Of a DNA stretch of 64,000 nt, positions 33,241-42,141 are shown piece after piece. How positions within the stretch are numbered: the stretch's first letter is position 1; every line of letters starts with the position of its first letter. Both the position numbers and the translations under genes were made by a program. Location: positions 62,001 through 126,000 of the forward strand of contig JAFWOT010000002.1 in the NCBI GenBank assembly GCA_017509785.1, read 5' to 3'. The stretch is from Clostridia bacterium. GTDB lineage: Bacteria; Bacillota; Clostridia; Christensenellales; CAG-138. The notes under the pieces were generated by a model. That model was not told the origin of the DNA, made no database searches, and was given only the letters and a program-made list of their open reading frames with translations.

Positions 33241-33269
33241 ATTATAGCATAAAAGAGTTGGGAAGTAAA
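33241..33269 (-). promoter_or_regulatory. Promoter of the small secreted peptide gene
   Basis: Minus strand TTTACT (33264-33269), 17-nt spacer, TATAAT (33241-33246). Confidence 0.78.
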
Positions 33270-33308
33270 CGGGTAATATAGTATATTGTCTATCGCTCGT
33301 CCCGAGCC

Positions 33309-33337
33309 TTGCCAATTTGCGCGGGCTATACTATAAT
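33309..33337 (+). promoter_or_regulatory. Promoter of the DMT transporter, probably giving a leaderless mRNA
   Basis: TTGCCA (33309-33314), 17-nt spacer, TATAAT (33332-33337). The ATG at 33345 begins only 8 nt after the -10, so transcription should start at or next to the start codon. Confidence 0.75.
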
Positions 33338-33344
33338 TGAGGGC

Positions 33345-34283
33345 ATGAAATCAAAGCTCAGATCCACGCTGCTTCCGCTGCTTACGGCGCTCATATGGGG
33401 CACGGCGTTCGTCGCGCAGGACGTCTGCGCCGAGGATATCCCGCCGATGACGTTCAACGCCATCCGGTTCTTTATCGCGGTGCTGTTCCTGCTTGCGGTG
33501 AAGGCGGTGCTTAAAAGAATAAAGCGCCCGGCCGCGGCTCCGGCGGGCGAAGGGGAACGCCGCACGGCGCGCCGCAGGCTCGTCCGCGCGGGGCTGCTCT
33601 GCGGGGCGGCGCTCGCGCTTGCTTCGAATCTCCAGCAGGCGGGCCTCGAGATGGGGCTCGACGCGGGCAAGTCGGGCTTCATTACCGCGCTCTACGTCGT
33701 GCTGGTGCCGCTCGGCGGGCTCCTCCTCGGGAAAAAGCTCCCCGCGATATTCTGGGCTGCGCTCCCGCTTGCCGTCGCGGGGCTGTACCTGCTCTGCATC
33801 AGCGGCAGCTTCACCATCGCCCCGGGGGACTTGCTGACCCTTCTCTGCGCCGCGGCCTTCACCGTGCAGATACTGCTCATAGACCGCTTCGCCGGGGAGC
33901 TTGAGCCGATCTCCTTCTGCATAGCGGAGTTCGTGACGGCGAGCGTCGTCTCGGCGGCGGGCGCTCTCATCGCCGAAAAGCCCGAATTCGCCCTCGTGAT
34001 GAAGCACGCGCTGCCCGTGCTCTACGTCGCGGTGTTCTCCTGCGGGGTGGCTTACCTGCTCCAGATAATCGCCCAGAGGGAGGGCGACCCCGCGATAGTC
34101 TCCCTGCTCTTCAGCATGGAATCGGTGTTCTCCGTCATCGGCGGGGCGATAATACTCGGCCAGAGCATGACCCTCCGCGAGTACGCGGGCTGCGCGCTCA
34201 TACTGGCGGCCGTGCTCATAGTGCAGATAAGGGGCTCCGGCGGGGGAAAAACCGATTGCCAACCGGGCTCCCCCGATGTATAA
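33345..34283 (+). CDS. DMT/EamA family transporter 1
   Basis: 312 aa, ten membrane segments in two EamA repeats. MKSKLRSTLLPLLTALIWGTAFVAQ is the typical first helix with the WG(T/S)xF motif; the second repeat ends AGCALILAAVLIVQ. A metabolite or drug exporter; substrate unknown. ATG 33345 is the homologous start but has no usable SD (GAGGG is 1 nt away), consistent with the leaderless promoter geometry. Confidence 0.88.
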   Translation: MKSKLRSTLLPLLTALIWGTAFVAQDVCAEDIPPMTFNAIRFFIAVLFLLAVKAVLKRIKRPAAAPAGEGERRTARRRLVRAGLLCGAALALASNLQQAGLEMGLDAGKSGFITALYVVLVPLGGLLLGKKLPAIFWAALPLAVAGLYLLCISGSFTIAPGDLLTLLCAAAFTVQILLIDRFAGELEPISFCIAEFVTASVVSAAGALIAEKPEFALVMKHALPVLYVAVFSCGVAYLLQIIAQREGDPAIVSLLFSMESVFSVIGGAIILGQSMTLREYAGCALILAAVLIVQIRGSGGGKTDCQPGSPDV

Positions 34284-34284
34284 T
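34256..34284 (+). promoter_or_regulatory. Promoter of the beta-propeller lipoprotein pair
   Basis: TTGCCA (34256-34261), 17-nt spacer, TATAAT (34279-34284); it overlaps the stop codon of the DMT transporter gene. Confidence 0.78.
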
Positions 34285-34321
34285 GATAAAGTGAAAATCT
34301 GTGCGTAAAGGAAGCTTTTCA

Positions 34322-35782
34322 ATGAAACTGAAGACAACAGCGGCGCTGCTTGCCGCCCTCTGCCTGGCGGCCGCGCTCGTCTCCGGCTGCGCCGGAGGGG
34401 GGAACGTCTCCGTCAAGGAATACGATTCAAGCATCAATTACTATTATGCCGACGAGGAGGGCATGACCCGCTTCATAGTCGATTCGACCCTTCTCGGGGA
34501 CGCGATCTCGGGCTACGTCGATTCGTTCCTCTCCTGCGACGGGACCGTCGGCATAGCGAGGGCGGGCACGGGCCTCTACCGCGTCTCGGCGGAGGGCATA
34601 CTCAAGATCTACCCCGCCGGGGTGGAAAGGGCGCTCCTCTCGCTCGACAATAACGTCATCGTTTTCACCACGGCGACGGAGCTGCATATCTACGATCACC
34701 GCACGGGCAAGCTCGAGGATATCCGCCCCGAGGGCGCTTCCGGGATCCCCACCATATGCGTCTCGCCCGATTCCTCGACCGTCGGCTACACCGTGAAGAC
34801 CTCCGACGGCTGCTTCGCCTACGCGTATGAGAACGGCGCGAGCCGCCTTCTCGCCAACGGCGCGAATATCGCCGCCATCGCCGAAGGCGCGGAACGCTTC
34901 TATTATATGGAGCCCGATTCCGGCGATCTGCACTGCGTTTCCGGCGGCTCCGACAGGCGCATCGGCACGGGCGTGACGGGCGTGCTCGAATTCAACCGCG
35001 ATCTAACGGAGGCGCTCTTCGACATGAACGGCGTCACCTATTACAGCGTCCGCGGCTCGGCGGCAAAGGCGCTCGTCGCCGGAACCTCGCTCTACCCCAC
35101 GAACGCGGAATGCGAATCCACCCAGGGCGGGGCGGAGGTAAGCGTCTCCGTCAAGGATACGGATTCGCTCTTCGGCGGGATATTCTTCCGCGTGAGGACT
35201 TCCTCGGCGGATCCCGACGCGCGCGCGGCCTACGATCTCTGGTACGTGGACGGCGCGAAGCGCGTGACGGAGCTCGTCAGGGGGGCGTATCAGTTCTTCG
35301 TGATCGAGAACAGGACCCGCGTCGCCTGCCTCGTCGACGGTGACGTCTACAAGCTCGACCCGAAGTCCCCCTCCGACCGAACGCTCATCAGCTCCAACAC
35401 GTATAATTTCAACGTCTCCGAGGACGGCAAAAGCTTCTACCTCGTCGGCTACGACATGGGCCTCTACTACGCGGAGCCCGGCAGGCTCCCCGCGCAGATC
35501 GACACGAACGTCATCCATTCCCAGCTCACGACCGGAGGCGTCTGCCTCTATTTGAAGGATTACGACCTCGGCGGCAGCCTCCGCGCGGTGAGAGGGCTGA
35601 CCGAGCCCGTGGATATAACGGGGGGCGTCGCCCAGATCGAGCTCGCGCCGAAGGCCGCCTTCTACTACACGAGCATATACGAGGACGAGCTCGGCAACCG
35701 CGTGTATGACGTTTACGTCAGCGCGGACGGATTCGGCTTTGAAAAGGCGGTCGCCTGCGCGGCGGTCACCGCCGGGAATTGA
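34322..35782 (+). CDS. Beta-propeller-like lipoprotein A, 486 aa
   Basis: Signal MKLKTTAALLAALCLAAALVSGC with lipid Cys23. The body shows repeating blade-like units: VGIARAGTGLYRVSAEGILKIYP, LHIYDHRTGKLEDIRPEG, TICVSPDSSTVGYTVKTSDGCFAYAYE, VSEDGKSFYLVGYDMGLYYAE, suggesting a WD40/TolB-like propeller. No enzyme motif. ATG 34322 is preferred to GTG 34301 because AAAGGAAG lies between them. Followed 8 nt later by a paralogue of the same size and layout, so the pair arose by duplication and likely works together at the cell surface. Confidence 0.8.
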   Translation: MKLKTTAALLAALCLAAALVSGCAGGGNVSVKEYDSSINYYYADEEGMTRFIVDSTLLGDAISGYVDSFLSCDGTVGIARAGTGLYRVSAEGILKIYPAGVERALLSLDNNVIVFTTATELHIYDHRTGKLEDIRPEGASGIPTICVSPDSSTVGYTVKTSDGCFAYAYENGASRLLANGANIAAIAEGAERFYYMEPDSGDLHCVSGGSDRRIGTGVTGVLEFNRDLTEALFDMNGVTYYSVRGSAAKALVAGTSLYPTNAECESTQGGAEVSVSVKDTDSLFGGIFFRVRTSSADPDARAAYDLWYVDGAKRVTELVRGAYQFFVIENRTRVACLVDGDVYKLDPKSPSDRTLISSNTYNFNVSEDGKSFYLVGYDMGLYYAEPGRLPAQIDTNVIHSQLTTGGVCLYLKDYDLGGSLRAVRGLTEPVDITGGVAQIELAPKAAFYYTSIYEDELGNRVYDVYVSADGFGFEKAVACAAVTAGN

Positions 35783-35790
35783 GGTGCGGC

Positions 35791-37206
35791 ATGAAAAGAT
35801 TCTTCTGTATCGTTCTGGCGGCGCTCATTGCGGCGGCGCTCGCCGGGTGCTCCGGCGGGGGCTCCGCGGGGCCCGTGCTCTCGCACAATATCGCAAGGCT
35901 CTATTTCCCCGATGAGCGCGTCTCCCGCTTCGTGCTGGACGGCGGGCTGATAGAAGGGTCCGTCCCCGGCAAGGCTCTCATGGATACCTCCGCCGACGGC
36001 AGGACGAGCCTCGCCTGGGTGGATACGGCGGTCAGCTTCGTCTCGGCGGAGGGCGCGGAAGCCCTCGGCACGGGGATAAGCGCGGCGGAGATCTCCTTCG
36101 ACGGGCGAAAGGCCGTCTGGCTCGACGGGAACGAGCTGAAGCTCTATTCGGCGGAGACCCGAAAAACGGAGGTCATCGCCTCCGGCGTTGAGAAGCTGAC
36201 TCAGGCAGCCATCTCCCCCCAGAGCGAGTGCATGGCGTTCACCCTCCGTTTCGAGGGCGAGGACGCCGACGTCTGCCGCCTCTTCCGCGCGGGTGAGCTG
36301 ACGGAGCTCCTTCCCGATGAAAGGGCGACCGTGCTCGCCGTCTCCGACGACGGTTCCCTCGTCTATTACCTCGTTGCCGCAACCGGCGAATTCCGCGTCC
36401 GCAGAGGGGAAGAGAGCGTCACCGTGTTCGATTCCTGCGGCGGGGCGACCAACTACAATTTCACGAACGATCTTAAAGAGGCCGCCTTCAACGGCGAGGA
36501 CGGCGTCTGGCGGCTCTGGCGCCTTGAGGACGGCAGCCTCACGGAGCTCGGCGGCGGCTTCCAGTTCACGCTGAAGACCGATATTTACAGCATGAACCTC
36601 ATCACCGCATTCGTCTATATAAACGACGTCGAAACGTTCACGAACGGCCTCTGGCTGAAGAGGGTCAAGGCGAACGATTCGTATGAATACACCGTCTGCT
36701 TCATGGACGGGAAGGGGGACCTCCGCGTGCTGGCGGAGAACGCGGACGCTTACGCCGCCTCGCCCGACGGCTCCTGCGTCTATTACACCGCCGGGGGCGA
36801 GCTTTTCCGCGCGAAGGTGAACGGCGGCACGGAGCGTATCGCCTCCATGGTGAACGATTTCTGCCTTACGGAGGACGGGAAGAACCTCTACTTTATAGAC
36901 GGCGCCTCTGAGGTCGAGCTCTACACCGGCTCAGGCAGACCGGAAAGGGTCATTGCGGGCGAAGTCTCCTCCGTTTCGGCCATCGGCTCGCGCGGGCTCT
37001 GCATCAAAGCGGACGGAACGCTCTGGTCGCTCCGGGGCGCGAAGACCGAAAAGCTCCTCGACAACGCCTCCTATATGGATAAGCGATCGGGTCAGCTCAT
37101 GGTCTATGCCGATGAGACCGAGGTCGAAGGCGCGTCCCTTTACAGCGTGTATTTCACCACCGACGGCGCGAGCCTCAGCCTCCTCGGCGAGAGGGTCATG
37201 CCTTAA
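35791..37206 (+). CDS. Beta-propeller-like lipoprotein B, 471 aa (paralogue of A)
   Basis: Signal MKRFFCIVLAALIAAALAGC with lipid Cys20, Gly/Ser linker, then blade-like repeats: FVSAEGAEALGTGISAAEISFDGRKAVWLDG, AISPQSECMAFTLRFEG, VSDDGSLVYYLVAATGEF, LTEDGKNLYFIDGASEVELYT. It shares opening SRFVLDGGLIEG with RFIVDSTLLGD of A, and C-terminal layout YASPDGSCVYYTAGGELFRAKVNGG. GAGGTG precedes ATG 35791. Ends the operon at a strong terminator. Confidence 0.8.
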   Translation: MKRFFCIVLAALIAAALAGCSGGGSAGPVLSHNIARLYFPDERVSRFVLDGGLIEGSVPGKALMDTSADGRTSLAWVDTAVSFVSAEGAEALGTGISAAEISFDGRKAVWLDGNELKLYSAETRKTEVIASGVEKLTQAAISPQSECMAFTLRFEGEDADVCRLFRAGELTELLPDERATVLAVSDDGSLVYYLVAATGEFRVRRGEESVTVFDSCGGATNYNFTNDLKEAAFNGEDGVWRLWRLEDGSLTELGGGFQFTLKTDIYSMNLITAFVYINDVETFTNGLWLKRVKANDSYEYTVCFMDGKGDLRVLAENADAYAASPDGSCVYYTAGGELFRAKVNGGTERIASMVNDFCLTEDGKNLYFIDGASEVELYTGSGRPERVIAGEVSSVSAIGSRGLCIKADGTLWSLRGAKTEKLLDNASYMDKRSGQLMVYADETEVEGASLYSVYFTTDGASLSLLGERVMP

Positions 37207-37220
37207 AAGGATGCTTTGCA

Positions 37221-37247
37221 GCCCGGCAGGCGAAGCCGGGCTTTTTT
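37221..37247 (+). terminator. Terminator of the beta-propeller lipoprotein operon
   Basis: 7-bp stem GCCCGGC/GCCGGGC followed by TTTTTT, 14 nt after the stop. Confidence 0.9.
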
Positions 37248-37288
37248 GCGCCATGCCGTGCGCGAATATAATATATTTTAAAAGTGAA

Positions 37289-37317
37289 TTGACAAAGTTC
37301 CCGAATAGAAGTATAAT
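37289..37317 (+). promoter_or_regulatory. Perfect sigma-A promoter of the 178-aa lipoprotein gene
   Basis: TTGACA (37289-37294), 17-nt spacer, TATAAT (37312-37317); an exact consensus. An AATATATT palindrome (37270-37277) lies 12 nt upstream of the -35. Confidence 0.92.
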
Positions 37318-37386
37318 ATAAATGCCAAACAGGAAAAATGGGTGGGCGTCCGCCCTCTGCCCGTAAACCATCGAAAGGAGTACCCC

Positions 37387-37923
37387 ATGAAGAAACCGAC
37401 GAGCATCATCTGCCTCGCCCTGATTGCGGGGCTCCTCGCGGGCTGCACCTCGAGCATCCCGCCGGAGGGCGCTTCCGCGCAGAGGGAAACGCCCGCGCCC
37501 GTAACGGAGGTACCCGCGGCAAGGGAGACCGAAGCTCCCGAAACGGAGGTTCCCGCGGCAAGGGAGACCGAAGCTCCCGAAACGGAGGTTCCCGCGGCAA
37601 AGGAGACCGAAACGCCCGAAACGGAGACCCCCGGGAAGACCGAGATAAAGCTCAACGTGCCCGAAACGGGCATGATGTCCGATATGACGGATGACCGGAT
37701 ATTCGCCCTTCTGGACGAACGCGGCGTGGAGTATTCGAGCGAGATAAGGAATATCTGCAGAGTCCACGAGCTTGCCGCCCGCTTTGAGAAAGATCCGTAT
37801 ACGCCCGTTATTCTGGATCACATCGAATACGCCCTTTTTATTGAGGAAGTCAGGCAGGCCGTGCTGGACTATTACGGCCTGGAGGATCAGGCCGACGTAC
37901 CCCCGTATCTCGGCGGGAACTGA
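37387..37923 (+). CDS. Lipoprotein with tandem-repeat linker, 178 aa
   Basis: Signal MKKPTSIICLALIAGLLAGC, lipid Cys20. Residues about 42-80 are three tandem copies of VPAARETEAPETE-type units, encoded by an almost identical 39-nt repeat (37510-37626). The C-terminal 90 residues are a small acidic helical domain (MTDDRIFALLDERGVEYSSEIRN ... EEVRQAVLDYYGLEDQ) of unknown function. GAAAGGAG lies 8 nt before ATG 37387. Single gene; array B starts right after it. Confidence 0.8.
   Translation: MKKPTSIICLALIAGLLAGCTSSIPPEGASAQRETPAPVTEVPAARETEAPETEVPAARETEAPETEVPAAKETETPETETPGKTEIKLNVPETGMMSDMTDDRIFALLDERGVEYSSEIRNICRVHELAARFEKDPYTPVILDHIEYALFIEEVRQAVLDYYGLEDQADVPPYLGGN
37510..37626 (+). repeat. 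39-nt tandem repeat inside the lipoprotein gene (three copies)
   Basis: Copies start GT(A/T)CCCGCGGCAAGGGAG; first two are identical but for one base, the third more diverged. Each adds 13 residues to the linker, so slippage would change linker length in frame. Confidence 0.85.
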
Positions 37924-37964
37924 AACGGACCGGGGAAGCCAAGCGGCGGCAGACGATACAAAAA

Positions 37965-38490
37965 GCCTTCCCCCGGGGGAAGGTGTCAGCGTAAGCTGAC
38001 GGATGAGGGACAGATATTCGCCTCACGCCGACTCGATATCCCTTTGATGAGGGTCAAAGGCGCTGTTCCGAATGATCCTTGAAACCTGCTCCGTCCCTCA
38101 TCAACAGCGACTGCGTCGGCGGAGCTTCCCCCAAGGGAAGCCTAGCGCCGGCAGACGATACAAAAAGCCTTCCCTTGGGGGAAGGTGTCAGCGTAAGCTG
38201 ACGGATGAGGGACAAGGGACAAGGGACTCTTCATCGATATTCGCCTCGCGCCGACTCGACATCCCTTTGATGAGGGTCAAAGGTGCTATTCCAAATGATA
38301 CTTGAAACCTGCTCCGTCCCTCATCCGTCATTTCTCCCTTGCGGTCGAAATGCCACCTTCCCCCAAGGGAAGGCGTGCGGTGGCAGACGATACAAAAAGC
38401 CTTCCCTTGGGGGAAGGTGTCAGCGTCAGCTGACGGATGAGGGACAGATATTCGCCTTACGCCGACTCGATATCCCTTCGGGGAGAAAAA
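37965..38490. repeat. Palindromic repeat array B (two full and one truncated element)
   Basis: Elements at 37965-38142, 38167-38373 and 38399-about 38490 (right arm missing). Left arms carry the hairpin GTCAGC/GCTGAC; the right arm of the second has GTCATTTC/GAAATGCC. Centres share ATATTCGCCTC(A/G)CGCCGACTCGATATCC. Linkers contain GGCAGACGATACAAAAA. No gene in 37924-38562. Confidence 0.9.
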
Positions 38491-38524
38491 GAGCCGACCC
38501 GTCATCCGCGCCGTGCACAAAAAA

Positions 38525-38559
38525 CGATCCCGCGGTTTTCCCGCGGGATCGGCTTTTTT
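38525..38559. terminator. Bidirectional terminator
   Basis: Perfect 11-bp stem CGATCCCGCGG/CCGCGGGATCG, T tract on both strands; it closes the NlpC-like gene (minus) 4 nt behind its stop region. Confidence 0.88.
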
Positions 38560-38562
38560 CGT

Positions 38563-39726
38563 TTACCCCCACCTTGCGTAGAGGGTGTGATCGACGAGCA
38601 GCTCTATCGGCGTGCCGGGGGCGATGACGTCGCCGCCGAACTCCGTGAGCCCCCAGCCGAGGAAGGAGTATCCCGCCCTCGTCGGGGTGAAGGAGATGAC
38701 CTCGTCATAGGTCGCGGTATTGCCCTGCGCGTCCCGCGCGAAGACGATGGCGACGCTCTCCTCGTCGGCGAGCGGGTCGCCGCCCGAAACGTCGTAGCTT
38801 ATCTCCAGCTCGAGCTTCAGGTGGCTCTTTGAAATGAGACGGTAGAATCTGAAGTACGCCCCGGAGGAGGCGAGCCTGTTCGCGTATTCGAGAAACTCCT
38901 CCGCCGTGCGGTGCTTCGAGATGGCGCGGGGGGAGATCTCCTCCACGGTGTCGACGTATTCCGGCCTGCCGGAGGAGTCGAGCCCTATCCCCGTAATGAC
39001 GACGCAGTGCCCGCGGTAGAGCGGGTTGCCGTGCTCGTCGTGCCCGCTGACGTTGGCGCAGACCATCGCGTCCCCCGGTTCGAGGGAGAGGAGATCCTCC
39101 TTCGTGTAGCGGCTCTCATGCCCGCGGGTCGCGGGGACCTCGCGGCAGATGTTCCAGTCGACCGCGTCCGAGGTGAACATGTAGGTCGTCATATGCGGTA
39201 TCTGCCAGGCGTAGGAGAGGAACGCCGAGCAGTCGGAGCCCAGCAGAGCGCCCCAGTTCGCGCCCTCGGCCGCTGCCGCGCCCGCCGCCCTGTCGAATAC
39301 CGAACCGGGCGTATTGGCGAGCCGCAGGAAGTTCGCTATCGTGTAAGCATATGAGGGAGTCGCGCCGGAATCCGCGTCCACCCAGCCCACGTACTGCTGC
39401 ATGCCGACGAAATCCGTCGTGTTGAAGAGCGCGCTCCTCGAATACGGCATGCTGTATTCCGCCGCGCCGGCGGTGTAGCCCTTCTTCGAATTGCAGGCGA
39501 GGAAGCTGTACCGCGGCAGCCACGAGGCGCCGCCCTCCTCCTGACCGAGGAACGCCAGGCGCATCGCCCGGCGGACGATTATCATATCCGCCTCGCTGCC
39601 GGGGACGCTCCTCTCCGGGGAAGCGTGCGCGGTTTCGAACCGCATGGGAAAAGCCCCCGCTCCGAGCGTGAGCATTATCAAAAGGAGCGCGAGGGCGATG
39701 AATTTTTTGAATGGACCGCGGAGCAT
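38563..39726 (-). CDS. Secreted NlpC/P60-like protein with a C-terminal InlB-type repeat
   Basis: 387 aa. Signal region MLRGPFKKFIALALLLIMLTLGAGAF. The middle (about 150-290) has GSDCSAFLSYAW with a candidate catalytic Cys and GHCVVITGIG with a candidate His, the layout of NlpC/P60 cell-wall peptidases. The C-terminal about 60 residues (EVISFTPTRAGYSFLGWGLTEFGG ... LYARWG) match the Listeria-Bacteroides (Flg_new/InlB) repeat. The frame extends to 39885, but that overlaps upp and has no signal; ATG 39726, 2 nt after the upp stop, is chosen although its SD (GAGG directly before the ATG) is poor. Confidence 0.75.
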   Translation of the reverse strand: MLRGPFKKFIALALLLIMLTLGAGAFPMRFETAHASPERSVPGSEADMIIVRRAMRLAFLGQEEGGASWLPRYSFLACNSKKGYTAGAAEYSMPYSRSALFNTTDFVGMQQYVGWVDADSGATPSYAYTIANFLRLANTPGSVFDRAAGAAAAEGANWGALLGSDCSAFLSYAWQIPHMTTYMFTSDAVDWNICREVPATRGHESRYTKEDLLSLEPGDAMVCANVSGHDEHGNPLYRGHCVVITGIGLDSSGRPEYVDTVEEISPRAISKHRTAEEFLEYANRLASSGAYFRFYRLISKSHLKLELEISYDVSGGDPLADEESVAIVFARDAQGNTATYDEVISFTPTRAGYSFLGWGLTEFGGDVIAPGTPIELLVDHTLYARWG

Positions 39727-39728
39727 CC

Positions 39729-40367
39729 TCACATCGTGCCGAAAATACGGTCGCCGGCGTCGCCGAGGCCGGGCACGATGTAGCCGTGCTCGTTGAGGTG
39801 ATCGTCTATCGCGGCGGTGAATATCTTGACGTCGGGGTGCATCTCCTGCACGGCCCTTATGCCCTCGGGCACGGAGACGAGGCACATGAGGCGGACGGAC
39901 TTGCAGCCGGCCTCCTTGACCTTCCTTATGCCCTCGCAGGCGGAGCCGCCCGTCGCGAGCATGGGATCGACCACGATCACGTCGCGGTCCTCAATGTCGG
40001 CGGGGAGCTTGCAGTAATAGGTGACGGGCTTTAAAGTCTCCGGGTCGCGGAAGAGGCCGATATGCCCCATCTTCGCCGTGGGGATGAGGTTCATGATGCC
40101 GTCCGTCATGCCGAGGCCGGCACGCAGTATGGGCACCACGCCCACCTTGCAGTTGACGAGCATATGCGCCTTCGTCGGGGCGACGGGGGTCTCTATGCTG
40201 ACCTCGTCAAGGGGAAGATCCCTCGTGACCTCGTAGGCCATGAGGGTGGAAAGCTCGGAAAGAAGCGTGCGGAAATCCTTCGTGCCGGTGTTCTTGTCAC
40301 GGAGCAGGGCGAGCTTGTGCTGTACGAGGGGATGGTCGATAACGGTTACGTTCTTGAATTCGCTCAT
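39729..40367 (-). CDS. upp: Uracil phosphoribosyltransferase
   Basis: 212 aa. [27 protein letters not shown] at the start, PRPP-binding loop [14 protein letters not shown] (about 128-141) and the uracil site [17 protein letters not shown] at the end are diagnostic. Converts uracil and PRPP to UMP (pyrimidine salvage). GGAGG lies 7 nt before the ATG; 19 nt after rpiB. The rpiB-upp neighbourhood is common in Firmicutes. Confidence 0.97.
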   Translation of the reverse strand: MSEFKNVTVIDHPLVQHKLALLRDKNTGTKDFRTLLSELSTLMAYEVTRDLPLDEVSIETPVAPTKAHMLVNCKVGVVPILRAGLGMTDGIMNLIPTAKMGHIGLFRDPETLKPVTYYCKLPADIEDRDVIVVDPMLATGGSACEGIRKVKEAGCKSVRLMCLVSVPEGIRAVQEMHPDVKIFTAAIDDHLNEHGYIVPGLGDAGDRIFGTM

Positions 40368-40386
40368 GATATGCCTCCAATTTTGA

Positions 40387-40830
40387 TTAGTGTGCTTCTT
40401 CGTATGCGGAGATCTTGCCGATGCGGTCCTCGTGGCGGCCCCCGTCGAACGGGGTCGAAAGCCAGGCCTTCGTGATGGCCTTCGCCGTCTCGGGGCCGAT
40501 TATCCTTCCGCCCATCGCGAGCACGTTCGAATCGTTGTGCCGCCTCGTCAGCTCGGCGGAGAGCACGTCCCCGCAGAGGGCGCAGCGTATGCCCTTCACC
40601 TTGTTGCAGCAGATGGAAACGCCTATGCCCGTCCCGCAGACGGCAATGCCGCGCTCGTATTCGCCCCGCGCCACGGCCTCCGCCATGGGGAATGCGAAAT
40701 CGGGGTAATCTACAGAGGCTTCGGAATAACAGCCGAAGTCGTAAACCTCGTGCCCCATTTCCTCAACAAAACCGATGAGCTTCGTCTTCAGCTCAAATCC
40801 TCCGTGATCGGAACAAAACGCTATCTTCAT
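40387..40830 (-). CDS. rpiB: Ribose-5-phosphate isomerase B
   Basis: 147 aa. [15 protein letters not shown] and [23 protein letters not shown] (catalytic Cys in the CGTGIG loop), and [12 protein letters not shown] are family hallmarks. Interconverts ribose-5-P and ribulose-5-P in the pentose phosphate pathway. AAAAGGAG precedes the ATG by 8 nt; 22 nt after tsaC. Confidence 0.96.
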   Translation of the reverse strand: MKIAFCSDHGGFELKTKLIGFVEEMGHEVYDFGCYSEASVDYPDFAFPMAEAVARGEYERGIAVCGTGIGVSICCNKVKGIRCALCGDVLSAELTRRHNDSNVLAMGGRIIGPETAKAITKAWLSTPFDGGRHEDRIGKISAYEEAH

Positions 40831-40852
40831 AATGAACTCCTTTTGAGAAAGA

Positions 40853-41893
40853 TCATTCGTCGAGTACGGTGAACCCCGAGGCCCTGAGGAGCCTGTTCAT
40901 GTAGGCGAGGCCGCGGCCTTCCGTTTCGATGGCCTCGGCGAATATGACGTCGACCTTCCCGCTCCACCTCCGCAGGGCGGAAAACAGCTCCGCGCAGAGC
41001 GTTGCGGGGTCGTCCCTATCCCCGATTATATCATAATTCATCCCGTGATAACAAGAGCGAGTTTGCTCCGTGCCCAAAATAATGCAGCGGGAGCCCATCG
41101 CTTCCTCTATTTCGTACTCGCGGCAGATTATGGAGGCGGCCTTTCGCCACGAGCCCGAAGCCACGACGACGCGCGCGTCCGGCGCGTAATGCCGGTGCTT
41201 CATCCCGGGGGAGGGAGCGGCCTCGCCCTCCTTCAGAGGGCGCAGCACCGCGGGGGAAACGTCCACCTCGCCTATGACCTGCTCGAGCATCTCGCGGGTT
41301 ATCCCGCCGGGGCGGAGTATGGTCGGCCTTCCGACGAGCGTCAGCACCGTCGATTCCACGCCCACCTCGCAGGGGCCTCCGTCCAGTATCACGTCGATGC
41401 GCCCGTCCATGTCCGCCAATACGTGCTCCGCGCAGGTGGGGGAGGGGCGGCCGGAAATATTCGCGGAGGGCGCGGCTATCGGCACGCCCGCGGCGCGAAT
41501 GAGAGCGAGCGCGGTCTTGTGCTCCGGCATCCGGACGGCGACGGTCCCGAGCCCGGCGGTGACCTCGTCCGGGACTATGCCGCTCTTTAAGAAGATCAGC
41601 GTCAGCGGCCCGGGCCAGAAGGCGTCCATGAGCCGCTTTGCCTCGTTCGGCACGTGAGCCCAGAGGTCCTTCACGTCGGATTTTTTCGCGACGTGCAGTA
41701 TGAGCGGATTGTCCGAGGGGCGGCCCTTCGCTTCGAATATCCTTTTGACAGCCTCGCCGTCCAGCCCGTTCGCCCCGAGGCCGTATACCGTCTCCGTCGG
41801 GAACGCGACGAGCCCGCCCGCGCGGATCACCCGCCCGGCGTACTGCGTGCCGTTTTCCTTTTGCGTTTTTGCGTTGAACAGTTCTGTGGTCAT
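40853..41893 (-). CDS. tsaC: L-threonylcarbamoyladenylate synthase (TsaC/Sua5)
   Basis: 346 aa. YrdC domain (about 10-205) with VAFPTETVYGLGANG, KGRPSDNPLILHV and APSANISGRPSPTCAEHVL; C-terminal Sua5 domain (about 225-346), joined by the SPGMKHRHYAPDA linker. It makes threonylcarbamoyl-AMP for t6A37 of tRNA. Start ATG 41893 matches homologues but lacks a clear SD. The frame stays open up to 42343 through repeat array C, so an N-terminally extended product is possible but unlikely. The array separates it from prfA. Confidence 0.93.
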   Translation of the reverse strand: MTTELFNAKTQKENGTQYAGRVIRAGGLVAFPTETVYGLGANGLDGEAVKRIFEAKGRPSDNPLILHVAKKSDVKDLWAHVPNEAKRLMDAFWPGPLTLIFLKSGIVPDEVTAGLGTVAVRMPEHKTALALIRAAGVPIAAPSANISGRPSPTCAEHVLADMDGRIDVILDGGPCEVGVESTVLTLVGRPTILRPGGITREMLEQVIGEVDVSPAVLRPLKEGEAAPSPGMKHRHYAPDARVVVASGSWRKAASIICREYEIEEAMGSRCIILGTEQTRSCYHGMNYDIIGDRDDPATLCAELFSALRRWSGKVDVIFAEAIETEGRGLAYMNRLLRASGFTVLDE

Positions 41894-42041
41894 AAACTTT
41901 GGTTCCGTATCTCGTGTTGTGAGTTCCGTGTTGTGGGTCCCGGGAGGAATTGCTTTTTCTCCCATTCTCTCCTTCTCGCCGAAGGGAAATCGAGCGCCGC
42001 GAGGCGCATATCGATGAAAGCATGCCTTCCCTTGGGGGTTC

Positions 42042-42139
42042 GGAGCCGGTCGCCAATGGCGATTTTGACCATCCGGTGAATGGTCAAAAAGGCGGAGAAC
42101 GGGCGGCCTTGCCGAGCGTAAGTCGGCAGCCCGCCCCGG
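42042..42139 (+). repeat. 98-nt repeat element (copy 2 of 3)
   Basis: First of two head-to-tail copies; starts GGAGCCGGTCGCCAATGG, ends CAGCCCGCCCCGG, with the internal hairpin TTTTGACCAT/ATGGTCAAAA. Identical to the next copy; the third is inverted at 4820-4917. Confidence 0.92.
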
Positions 42140-42141
42140 GA

